A stretch of DNA of 64,000 bases from assembly GCA_038216155.1 (NCBI GenBank), contig JBBQQH010000009.1, forward strand, positions 1 to 64,000. The letters run 5' to 3'. The position numbers and the translations under genes are program-made. The notes under the pieces were generated by a model, which worked only from the letters and a program-made list of their open reading frames with translations, was not told where the DNA came from and searched no databases. Positions 19,049 to 26,484 of this stretch are shown here, piece by piece. How positions within the stretch are numbered: the stretch's first letter is position 1; every line of letters starts with the position of its first letter. Source of the DNA: SZAS-103 sp038216155. GTDB taxonomy: Bacteria; Pseudomonadota; Gammaproteobacteria; Xanthomonadales; Xanthomonadaceae.

Positions 19049-20020
19049 ATGCAATACCGTCGCCTTGGTCATTCCGGCTTGCAGCTCTCGGCGCTCGGAT
19101 TTGGCGCGTGGGTCACCTTTGGTACGTCGATCGGCCGCAGCGCGGCGCGGGAGTTGCTGGCGCAGGCGTTCGATGCCGGGATCAATTTTTTCGACAACGC
19201 CGAAACCTATTCCAATGGTGAGGCCGAACGGATCATGGGCGACGTGCTGACCGACCTGCGCTGGCCGCGCGACGCGTGGTGCGTATCGAGCAAGGTGTTC
19301 TTCGGCGCGGTGGACAATCCGGCGCCCACGCAAAAAGGCCTGTCGCGCAAGCATGTGATGGATGCCTGTCATCAGGCGCTCAAGCGTTTGCGAGTTGAGT
19401 ATCTGGACTTGTATTACTGCCATCGTCCCGATCCGGACACACCGATTGGCGAAACCGTACTGGCAATGGATGCGTTGATCCGGCAGGGCAAGGTGCTCTA
19501 TTGGGGCACATCCGAATGGCCGGCCGCCGCCATCCGTGAAGCCGCGCGTTTTGCCAAAGACAATCACCTGCACCCGCCGAGCATGGAGCAACCGCAATAC
19601 AACCTACTGCATCGTCAGCGGGTGGAAGTCGAATATGCGCCGCTGTACGCCGAACTCGGCATCGGCACCACGATCTGGTCGCCGCTGGCTTCGGGGCTAC
19701 TGACCGGCAAATACAACGAAGGAATTCCTGAGAATTCAAGGTTGCGCACTTCGGGTTACGAATGGCTGGCCGAGCGGTTGAGCAGCGCGCAGGGAGAGGC
19801 CGATCTTGCACGCGCGCGACGCTTCACCGCACTGGCGAAGGAGCTGGGCGAAAAACCGGCACAACTCGCGATTGCCTGGTGCCTGAAATATCCGCACGTC
19901 ACCAGCGTGATTCTCGGTGCGAGTCGTCCGTCGCAATTGGCAGAAAACCTCGGCGCGCTGGAGTTGGCCGATCGCCTCGACGCGACCACCTGCAAGCGGA
20001 TCGAGGCCGCGGTCGCCTGA
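19049..20020 (+). CDS. Aldo/keto reductase (potassium-channel beta-subunit-like)
   Basis: 323 residues. ATG at 19049 follows GGAG by about 9 bases. NADPH-dependent oxidoreductase fold: YRRLGHSGLQLSALGFGAW at the start, catalytic tetrad visible as D in NFFDNAETYSNGEAE, the tyrosine in the same word, K in SSKVFFG and H in YYCHRPDPDTP. The C-terminal cofactor grip is TSVILGASRPSQLAENL. The sub-group is that of the Kv-beta-like and YghZ-type reductases, which reduce small aldehydes such as methylglyoxal. Substrate is not known. It is divergent from mneA. Confidence 0.9.
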   Translation: MQYRRLGHSGLQLSALGFGAWVTFGTSIGRSAARELLAQAFDAGINFFDNAETYSNGEAERIMGDVLTDLRWPRDAWCVSSKVFFGAVDNPAPTQKGLSRKHVMDACHQALKRLRVEYLDLYYCHRPDPDTPIGETVLAMDALIRQGKVLYWGTSEWPAAAIREAARFAKDNHLHPPSMEQPQYNLLHRQRVEVEYAPLYAELGIGTTIWSPLASGLLTGKYNEGIPENSRLRTSGYEWLAERLSSAQGEADLARARRFTALAKELGEKPAQLAIAWCLKYPHVTSVILGASRPSQLAENLGALELADRLDATTCKRIEAAVA

Positions 20021-20137
20021 GTCCTGCGGGTCTTGTGTTTAGGTTGCACAAGCCACGGCGTCGGCTGGCAGGCGCGCGGACGCGCCTTTGCCTATACTTG
20101 ACGCACTGCCGAACCAGGCAGCTTGCGGAGTACTCTC

Positions 20138-21091
20138 GTGCCTATCCTGATAGTCGTCATCGCCTTTCTTGCCGTCGTCATCGTGCTCAAGGCCGTGCGC
20201 ATGGTGCCGCAGGGTTACGAGTGGACAGTGGAAGCGTTCGGCCGCTACACGCACACGATGAGCCCTGGCTTGCATTTCCTGATGCCGGTCTATCAAAGCG
20301 TTGGTCGCAAGATCAACATGATGGAACAGGTACTGGATGTTCCTTCGCAGGACGTGATCACCAAGGACAACGCCGTCGTGAAAGTCGACGGCGTGGTGTT
20401 CTTCCAGGTGCTGGATGCGGCCAAGGCCGCGTACGAAGTTGCAACGCTGGAGATCGCGATCCTCAACCTGGTGATGACCAACATTCGTACCTCGATTGGC
20501 TCGATGGATCTTGACGAATCGTTGTCCAAGCGCGACGAGATCAACGCCAAGGTACTGGTTGCAGTCGACCAGGCAACCCATCCGTGGGGTTTGAAAGTCA
20601 ACCGGATCGAGCTCAAGGACATCCAGCCGCCGCGCGACCTGATCGATTCGATGGCGCGACAGATGAAAGCCGAGCGCGAGAAGCGCGCCAACATCCTTGA
20701 AGCCGAAGGCTTGCGTCAGTCGGAAATCCTGCGCGCCGAAGGCGAAAAGCAGGCCGCAATCCTGAACGCTGAAGGCCAACGCGAAGCCGCGTTCCGCCAA
20801 GCCGAAGCGCGAGAGCGGTTGGCCGAAGCCGAAGCCAAGGCAACCGAACTGGTCAGCACCGCGATTGCACAGGGCAGCGTGCAGGCAATCAACTACTTCG
20901 TGGCGCAGAAATACATTGAGGCGTTCAAGGCGCTGGCCGAAGCGCCGAATCAGAAGTTCGTGCTGATGCCGATGGAATCGAGCGGAATCCTCGGTTCGCT
21001 CGGTGGCATCGCCGAACTGGCGAAGGAATCGCTAGGCAAGCAGGCCGCGATGCTTGCACCGCAATCGCAGCCGCGTGGGCAGGGAGGCTGA
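20138..21091 (+). CDS. SPFH/band 7 (stomatin-like) membrane protein, QmcA type
   Basis: 317 residues. GTG at 20138 follows GCGGAG by 7 bases; a TTG at 20123 is less likely. One N-terminal membrane helix (PILIVVIAFLAVVIVLKAV) anchors the band 7 domain (MVPQGYEWTVEAFGRYTHTM to about 160). A coiled coil rich in A, E and R follows (REKRANILEAEGLRQSEIL), as usual in the family. Such proteins form large rings or rafts in the inner membrane and affect protease activity and membrane order. The next gene encodes NfeD, its usual partner, directly adjacent, so the two act as a unit. Confidence 0.92.
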   Translation: MPILIVVIAFLAVVIVLKAVRMVPQGYEWTVEAFGRYTHTMSPGLHFLMPVYQSVGRKINMMEQVLDVPSQDVITKDNAVVKVDGVVFFQVLDAAKAAYEVATLEIAILNLVMTNIRTSIGSMDLDESLSKRDEINAKVLVAVDQATHPWGLKVNRIELKDIQPPRDLIDSMARQMKAEREKRANILEAEGLRQSEILRAEGEKQAAILNAEGQREAAFRQAEARERLAEAEAKATELVSTAIAQGSVQAINYFVAQKYIEAFKALAEAPNQKFVLMPMESSGILGSLGGIAELAKESLGKQAAMLAPQSQPRGQGG

Positions 21092-21523
21092 GTGCGCACC
21101 GAGTTGATCATTTGGGCCTGCGTTGCGGCTGCCTTGATTGCCGCCGAAGCGCTGGCACCCGGCGCATTTCTCCTGTGGCTGGGATTTGCCGCCGCGGCGA
21201 CGTTCGTGTTGCTGCTGGCGGTGCCGGCGCTGACCACGGTGTGGCAGGTGATCGCGTTCGCCTTGTTCTCGATGATCTCCGTCGCGCTGTACTGGCGCTT
21301 CGTGCGTGGACACGGTCGGGTCAGTGACCAGCCGCTGCTCAATCGGCGTGCGCAGCATTTGCTTGGACAGGTGTATCCGCTGGAGTCGGCCATCATAGAT
21401 GGGCGCGGCCGGATCAAGGTCGGCGACGCATTCTGGGCGGTTGAAGGCGGCGACCTGCCGACCGGCACGCCGGTGCGCGTGCTGGCGATCGACGGCATGA
21501 ATTTGCGGGTCTCCGCCGCCTGA
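21092..21523 (+). CDS. NfeD-family membrane protein
   Basis: 143 residues. GTG start directly abuts the TGA of the SPFH gene, with GGGAGG just upstream inside that gene, so the two are coupled. Two or three hydrophobic helices (IIWACVAAALIAAEALAPGAFLLWLG, VWQVIAFALFSMISVALYW) are followed by a small OB-fold domain (LLGQVYPLESAIIDGRGRIKVGDAFWAVEG, ending GTPVRVLAIDGMNLRVSA). NfeD proteins pair with stomatin-like proteins and are thought to act on membrane organisation. Confidence 0.92.
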   Translation: MRTELIIWACVAAALIAAEALAPGAFLLWLGFAAAATFVLLLAVPALTTVWQVIAFALFSMISVALYWRFVRGHGRVSDQPLLNRRAQHLLGQVYPLESAIIDGRGRIKVGDAFWAVEGGDLPTGTPVRVLAIDGMNLRVSAA

Positions 21524-21574
21524 GCTTTTCCTGATGCTCTCCGCATCCATTTCATTTGTCGCAACGGATTAACC

Positions 21575-22681
21575 ATGACCCGCAAGACCATTCTCAACGA
21601 CACCCATCGCGCGCTGGGCGCGAAGATGGTGGATTTCGGCGGCTGGGACATGCCGATCCATTACGGCTCGCAAATCGACGAGCATCATCAGGTGCGCCGC
21701 GATGCGGGCATGTTCGATGTCTCGCACATGACCGTGATCGACCTGCATGGCGAAAACGTGCGCGCGTTCCTGCGCAAGTTGCTGGCCAACTCGGTCGACA
21801 AGCTCACAAAGCCGGGCAAGGCGCTGTATTCGGCGATGCTGAATTCACGTGGCGGAGTGATCGACGATTTGATCGTGTATTTTCGTGACGAGACGTTCTT
21901 TCGGATGGTGGTGAACGCCTCCACCCGCGACAAGGATCTGGCCTGGATCACCGAGCAGGCGATCGCATTCGATGTCAGCGTCGAGGAGCGCCCCGAGTTC
22001 GCGATGATTGCGGTGCAGGGCCCGAACGCGCGCGAAAAGACGCTCGGATTGATGACCCCCGATGCCGCAGTCAAGGCAAAAAAGCTCGTCAAGTTCAGCG
22101 GCGCCGAGCTCGATGGCATGTTCATCGCGCGCACCGGTTACACCGGCGAAGACGGTTTTGAGATCGTGCTGCCCGAAGCCGATGCGGTGGACTTCTGGAA
22201 TCGACTGCATGCAGCAGGTGTGAAGCCGGCAGGATTGGGCGCGCGCGACACGCTGCGGCTGGAAGCGGGCATGAATCTGTATGGCCAGGACATGGACGAG
22301 GACATCACACCTTGGGAAGCGGCGTTGGCGTGGACGGTGGCGCTGGATAGCGATGCCAGCGGTGTGCCGCGCGATTTCATTGGCCGCACAGCGCTGGAGC
22401 AACAACATGCCGCCGGCAACGCGCGCCAGATGGTCGGTCTGGTAATGGACGAGAAAGGCGTGCTGCGCCATGGCCAGCGCGTGCTGACGGCCAATGGCGA
22501 GGGCGAGATCCTGTCGGGCACGTTTTCGCCGACGCTGGGTTGCGCCATCGCTTTCGCGCGCGTACCCGCCGGCGCTATTCATTCAGGTATACGCGTCGAC
22601 ATCCGCGGCAAGGAAGTTCCGGTGCGCGTGGTTAAATTCCCTTTTGTGAGAGATGGGTCCAGCCTCGTGCCTGCGAAGTGA
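21575..22681 (+). CDS. gcvT: Glycine cleavage system T protein (aminomethyltransferase)
   Basis: 368 residues. Takes the aminomethyl group from lipoylated GcvH and passes the carbon to tetrahydrofolate, releasing ammonia. Typical words are GAKMVDFGGWDMPIHYGSQ, DAGMFDVSHM, ARTGYTGEDGFE, ARDTLRLEAGMNLYGQDMDE and GRTALEQQ. It starts the gcvT-gcvH-gcvPA group. The last residues (SLVPAK) and the stop codon are part of an 18-bp sequence repeated directly 64 bp downstream, each copy forming a hairpin, so the original C-terminus seems to have been replaced by repeat DNA. Confidence 0.97.
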   Translation: MTRKTILNDTHRALGAKMVDFGGWDMPIHYGSQIDEHHQVRRDAGMFDVSHMTVIDLHGENVRAFLRKLLANSVDKLTKPGKALYSAMLNSRGGVIDDLIVYFRDETFFRMVVNASTRDKDLAWITEQAIAFDVSVEERPEFAMIAVQGPNAREKTLGLMTPDAAVKAKKLVKFSGAELDGMFIARTGYTGEDGFEIVLPEADAVDFWNRLHAAGVKPAGLGARDTLRLEAGMNLYGQDMDEDITPWEAALAWTVALDSDASGVPRDFIGRTALEQQHAAGNARQMVGLVMDEKGVLRHGQRVLTANGEGEILSGTFSPTLGCAIAFARVPAGAIHSGIRVDIRGKEVPVRVVKFPFVRDGSSLVPAK

Positions 22682-22758
22682 CCGCCAGTCACTTCGTTCG
22701 AGGACGGACGCCGAGCCCTAGAGCAGTCTCGTGCCTGCGAAGTGACATTGCTCACTTC
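22664..22758 (+). repeat. Duplicated hairpin repeat at the end of gcvT
   Basis: CTCGTGCCTGCGAAGTGA occurs at 22664-22681 and again at 22728-22745, identical over 18 bases. Each copy forms a hairpin with what follows (CGAAGTGAC/GTCACTTCG at 22674-22696; GAAGTGA/TCACTTC at 22739-22758). No run of T follows, so these are not ordinary terminators. The first copy contains the gcvT stop codon. Confidence 0.8.
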
Positions 22759-22862
22759 CCGCGACCTTGTGCACTGAAACAACACAGATGCCTCCGCTAC
22801 AATGACAGCTCGCCTGGCTCGGCCAGGATTCCCCTCACCATCTGCACTTCCCGGAGCGGCCA

Positions 22863-23261
22863 ATGAACGAGATTCCCGGCGACCTCAAATTCCTGAAATC
22901 ACACGAGTGGGCGCGTGTCGAGGACAACGGCCGAATCACGGTCGGCATTTCCGAACATGCGCAGGGCCTTCTCGGTGACCTGGTCTATGTCGAGTTGCCG
23001 GCAGTCGGCGATTCGATAAAGCAAGGTACAGCCTGCGCGGTGGTGGAATCGGTGAAGGCAGCCTCCGACGTCTACAGCCCAGTCACCGGCACCGTGGTCG
23101 CGGTCAACGCGGCGTTGGGCGACAAGCCCGAGACGATCAACGAGGATGCGTATGGCGAAGGCTGGATCTTCGCGATCGAGCCAGACGATGCCGCCGCCGA
23201 ATTGGACGAGATGCTCGGCCCGGACGACTACGCCGAGATGATCGAGGATGAGGAGCACTGA
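22863..23261 (+). CDS. gcvH: Glycine cleavage system H protein
   Basis: 132 residues, the full family length. ATG at 22863 has GGAG 9 bases upstream. Carries the lipoyl arm that moves the aminomethyl intermediate between P, T and L proteins. The lipoylated lysine lies in VVESVKAASDVYSPVTG, within the usual fold (KSHEWARVEDNGRITVGISEHAQ, then NEDAYGEGWIFAIEP). It follows gcvT by 181 bp of repeat-containing DNA and precedes gcvPA by 346 bp, which is loose for an operon but keeps the gene order of the system. Confidence 0.97.
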   Translation: MNEIPGDLKFLKSHEWARVEDNGRITVGISEHAQGLLGDLVYVELPAVGDSIKQGTACAVVESVKAASDVYSPVTGTVVAVNAALGDKPETINEDAYGEGWIFAIEPDDAAAELDEMLGPDDYAEMIEDEEH

Positions 23262-23607
23262 GAGCCGAGAATAGGACTGCGAAGACCGGCAAAAAAATTT
23301 GCCCTGCATTTTCAGCATTCCCGCTTGATGGCGGTCAAAGAGCGTGGCGAACAGCGCAGCTGGTCAATCGTGAATCGGGATTGGTGCAAACCGCGATGGT
23401 GGCGCCTTTCCAATTCCAGTGCCTGTCCCCTCGGTCGTGACGTTGCAATCCAACTGCACTCCCTGAAGTAGCGAGCGCTGAGCGTACGACTCAATAACTC
23501 GAGTGCGCTTCGTCCGCCTGCCACAACTTGCACTCCGTTCCTCGCCCTGCTTTCACCATTCTCAACTCACAATTCTCCAGTCACGATTCACCACTTTCGG
23601 CCCCGCC
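23262..23607. other. Intergenic region gcvH-gcvPA, repeat-like
   Basis: No gene seen in 346 bp. The right end is low-complexity and C/T/A-rich (ATTCTCAACTCACAATTCTC and on), partly complementary to CAATCGTGAATCGGGATTGG near 23365, so it can fold back. This resembles the scattered foldback repeats elsewhere in the window. No promoter is clear. Confidence 0.5.
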
Positions 23608-25011
23608 ATGCCCTTCATCCCGCACACGCAAGACGACGTCACCACCATGCTCGATGCAATCGGCGTCGCCAGCATTGAGGACTTGTTCGACGAGATCCCG
23701 GCCGAATTGAAAGGCAAATCGCTGGCCGCGGTGCCGGCGGGCTTATCGGAAATGGAAACCAATCGCCTGCTGCGCGCGCGCGCGACGATGGACGCCATCG
23801 ATCTGAATTTCGCCGGCGCTGGCGCCTACGAACATCACATTCCGGCGGCGGTCTGGCAGATCGTAGGTCGTGGCGAGTTCTATTCGGCCTACACGCCGTA
23901 CCAGGCCGAGGCCAGCCAAGGCACGCTGCAGTTGATCTACGAATATCAGACGATGATGACGCGCCTGACCGGTATGGCCGTGTCCAACGCGTCCATGTAC
24001 GACGGCGCGACTGCGTTGGCCGAAGCGGTGCTGATGGCCGAGCGCTCGCGACGCAACGGACCGCAGCGCGTGCTGGTGCCGACGACGGTGCATCCGGCGT
24101 ATCGCAAGACACTGACCACGATCGTCGCCTCACAGCAAATCGAGGTGGTCGAGTTGCCGTGCCCTGACGGTTTTCTGGATCCCGCCATGCTGGATGCATA
24201 CACTCGCGAGGCCGGCGGCGATTTCAGTGCGCTGGTGATACCGCAGCCCAATTTCTTCGGCGTACTGGAGGAAGTCGATGCACTTACCGACTGGGCGCAC
24301 GCCAATGGCGCGCTAGCGATTGCGGTGGTCAATCCGCTGTCGCTAGGGATGCTGGAAGCGCCCGGACAATGGGGCAGCGCTGCCGAAGACGGCAAGCGCG
24401 GCGCGGATATTGTCTGCGGCGACGGCCAACCGTTGGGCGTTCCCATGTCTTCGGGCGGTCCGTATTTCGGACTGCTGTGCTGCAAGTCGGAACTGGTGCG
24501 CAACATGCCGGGACGGATTGTCGGTCGCACCACCGATCTTGATGGCCGTATCGGCTATGCATTGACCTTGCAGGCGCGCGAACAGCACATCCGCCGCGCC
24601 AAGGCGACCTCCAACATCTGCACTAACCAGGGATTATTGGTTACGGCAGCAACTATCCACATGTCGTTGCTCGGGCCGCAGGGCCTGCAGCGCGTGGCGG
24701 AGACCTGCGTCAGCAATCTTGCGCTACTGGCCGAACGGCTCGGACAAATCCCCGGCGTGCTTCCGTTGTTTCCACAGCGCGTGCATTTTCACGAACAGGC
24801 ATTCGTGTTGCCGAAACCCGCTGCTGAGGTGATCGAGCAACTGGCGCGCGAGTGCATCGTCGCCGGTTATGCACTAGGCGATGAATACCCGCAGCTCGGC
24901 CGCGCAACACGTGATGATGAAGGTGATGCGCTGCTGGTGTGTGCAACCGAGACCAAAAGCGTTGCCGATATAGAACGCTTCGCCGCCGCGCTCGCTGCCG
25001 CACTCGTCTGA
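23608..25011 (+). CDS. gcvPA: Glycine dehydrogenase (decarboxylating) subunit 1
   Basis: 467 residues, from ATG 23608 where homology begins (PFIPHTQDDVTTMLDAIG). This is the N-terminal half of the P protein, in the form split into two subunits: NRLLRARATMDAIDLNFAGAGAYEHHIP, QAEASQGTLQLIYEYQTMM, NASMYDGATALAEAVLMA and RIVGRTTDLDG are typical. The catalytic lysine that holds pyridoxal phosphate lies in subunit 2 (gcvPB), which is not in this window. The enzyme decarboxylates glycine and loads GcvH. The next gene is 730 bp away and unrelated, so gcvPB must be elsewhere in the genome. Confidence 0.95.
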   Translation: MPFIPHTQDDVTTMLDAIGVASIEDLFDEIPAELKGKSLAAVPAGLSEMETNRLLRARATMDAIDLNFAGAGAYEHHIPAAVWQIVGRGEFYSAYTPYQAEASQGTLQLIYEYQTMMTRLTGMAVSNASMYDGATALAEAVLMAERSRRNGPQRVLVPTTVHPAYRKTLTTIVASQQIEVVELPCPDGFLDPAMLDAYTREAGGDFSALVIPQPNFFGVLEEVDALTDWAHANGALAIAVVNPLSLGMLEAPGQWGSAAEDGKRGADIVCGDGQPLGVPMSSGGPYFGLLCCKSELVRNMPGRIVGRTTDLDGRIGYALTLQAREQHIRRAKATSNICTNQGLLVTAATIHMSLLGPQGLQRVAETCVSNLALLAERLGQIPGVLPLFPQRVHFHEQAFVLPKPAAEVIEQLARECIVAGYALGDEYPQLGRATRDDEGDALLVCATETKSVADIERFAAALAAALV

Positions 25012-25366
25012 CACCAGCGGATTTTTTCACGCACGATCGCTCTCATTCGCAGCGACGACTCCTGCAATCGCCCAAAAAGTTCGCGCAGTTCGCCTTGTGC
25101 GACGCGCAAAACAGCACGCGCAGCGAACAACGAGAAATGTTTTTTTTACTCTCTGCAGTTGTGCGTAGCAGCGTTGTGGACGCGCACAAACTTGTTCGAA
25201 ATGTTTTCGCGCGTATCTGCATTACGCATGCAGGCCGCATGAAACCTTGCTCTCACCATTGCGCATGCGTGTGCGAATGCATGGCCGCGTTGCTCTCGCA
25301 TGTCGCATCGCATGCGCCGCTTCGACAACGGTGATGAACCGTCGCAAAAAAAATGTTGCAAACCTG
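25012..25366. other. Intergenic stretch downstream of gcvPA
   Basis: No credible gene. Base composition falls below that of the flanks, with T8 and A8 runs (near 25141 and 25346) and a stretch of alternating purine-pyrimidine and CGCATGC-type words (25225-25320). Open frames here have no homology that I can see. Confidence 0.5.
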
Positions 25367-25395
25367 TTGACACATTGCTGACACGTGATTAGGTT
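25367..25395 (+). promoter_or_regulatory. Sigma-70-type promoter upstream of a leader or small RNA
   Basis: A consensus -35 box TTGACA (25367-25372) is separated by exactly 17 bp from TAGGTT (25390-25395), a fair -10 box. Transcription would start near 25402. Confidence 0.6.
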
Positions 25396-25401
25396 TCGCC
25401 C

Positions 25402-25591
25402 AGCAGACACCACTGCGGAAGAGAGTGAGAAAAATCGAACTGCCAACGTCCGGCAAAAAATTCGCCTCCGACCTGATGTGCATCCAGGTGGACGCAGGGC
25501 TTTCTTCCCTCCAAAAAAAGTCTGTCAAAGCACCCCGAGTACCGAAAGCAACACGCGTGAGCGCCCGCATCGTGATTGATGCGGGCGTTTT
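25402..25591 (+). ncRNA. Candidate small RNA or attenuated leader before the histone-like gene
   Basis: About 190 bases lie between a good promoter and a near-perfect intrinsic terminator, with no convincing open frame (the 64-codon frame at 25385 lacks a ribosome-binding site and starts upstream of the predicted transcript). This is the shape of a stand-alone small RNA. The alternative is a leader of the histone-like gene 150 bp downstream, with the terminator acting as an attenuator. I do not recognise the sequence as a known family. Confidence 0.4.
25562..25591 (+). terminator. Rho-independent terminator
   Basis: A 10-bp perfect stem CGCCCGCATC/GATGCGGGCG with loop GTGATT is followed by TTTT. 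Direction is plus, as no T run lies on the other side. Confidence 0.88.
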
Positions 25592-25741
25592 CGCATGCGA
25601 GTTCGCGTGCGTCGATTCAGGCGCATCACCAACCCGTTCGTCCTTGCCTCTGGCGGGATGGCGGTCGGTCGCGGAATTTTTTTCCGCGCCGTTGTTTGCA
25701 AACTGGGCAACAACCCAAGCCAACTGACCAGGAGTCACCCC

Positions 25742-26128
25742 ATGGCCATGAAGAAAGCTGCCAAGAAGTCTGCTGCAAAGAAACCCGCGGCCAAAAAGGC
25801 CACGAAGAAAGTCGCCAAGAAGCCGGCGAAGAAAGCGGCCAAGAAAACCGCCAAAAAGCCTGCCAAAAAGGCAATGAAGAAGGTTGCCAAGAAGCCGGCG
25901 AGTAAAGCGGCGAAAAAGGCTGCCAAGAAAACCGCCAAAAAACCGGCAAAGAAAGCAATGAAGAAGGCTGCCAAGAAGGCACCGGCCAAGAAAGCGGCCA
26001 AGAAAGCCACCAAGAAAGCTGCCAAGAAGCCGGCAAAGAAAGCGGCCAAGAAAGCAGCCAAAAAGCCTGCCAAAAAGAAGGCGGCCGCGGCACCGGCAAT
26101 CCCGGCATCCCCGCTGGCACCGCTCTGA
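25742..26128 (+). CDS. Histone H1-like Ala/Lys-rich DNA-binding protein
   Basis: 128 residues, almost all built of repeats of the type KKAAKKPAKKA from residue 4 to about 112, then a short neutral tail (AAAAPAIPASPLAPL). ATG at 25742 follows AGGAG by 8 bases. Such proteins resemble the C-terminal tail of eukaryotic H1 and AlgP-type bacterial proteins; they bind DNA or RNA non-specifically and may help compact the nucleoid. The repeats make the gene prone to length change by slippage. It has its own terminator at 26157-26193, and the upstream region carries a 7-bp hairpin with a T-rich loop (25670-25688). Confidence 0.88.
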   Translation: MAMKKAAKKSAAKKPAAKKATKKVAKKPAKKAAKKTAKKPAKKAMKKVAKKPASKAAKKAAKKTAKKPAKKAMKKAAKKAPAKKAAKKATKKAAKKPAKKAAKKAAKKPAKKKAAAAPAIPASPLAPL

Positions 26129-26156
26129 AACCCCGAAGATCGTAGTCTGCTGCAAC

Positions 26157-26193
26157 TCTCTCCCCGTACTGCCCAGGCGGGGGGAGAGATTTT
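26157..26193 (+). terminator. Terminator of the histone-like gene
   Basis: Stem TCTCTCCCC/GGGGAGAGA with a 13-14-base loop, followed by TTTTAA, begins 29 bp after the stop codon. Confidence 0.8.
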
Positions 26194-26484
26194 AAAGACA
26201 GTCGCATACTCGAGCCTGGTGTCGTTTCCCGAGTCCGCTGCATAAGATCGATCGCATTCCGATCATGCACATGTAATCGTGCGCCTGCAGATTGTTTGCC
26301 CAATCCGGCGCGGCGTCGCGCTTGTTCCTTCTGACGTCGGTGGCATTGCAGTCCGGTCGCCTGTGCCTTCGCCCACTGTCGCCCAGCTGCCAGCAGGCAT
26401 AGGATAGAAGGCGATCCGCGTGTTTGCCGCGTCCATTGATGGCACGCAGCGACACAGAGATTCCCGCCGCCCCCGAGGTAGACC
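26194..26484. other. Intergenic region before the PAS-GGDEF-EAL gene
   Basis: About 290 bp without a gene that I can support. Short open frames on either strand lack ribosome-binding sites and recognisable motifs. No clear promoter. Confidence 0.45.

Noticed and set aside
22674..22696. Intrinsic terminator after gcvT
   Set aside because: The stem is good but no T run follows, and the same hairpin is repeated 64 bp on. Better read as a repeat.
25253..26155. 300-codon minus-strand open frame rich in Leu, Phe and Gly
   Set aside because: It is the antisense of the lysine/alanine repeats of the histone-like gene. The composition follows from AAG/GCC codons read backwards; no binding site or homology.
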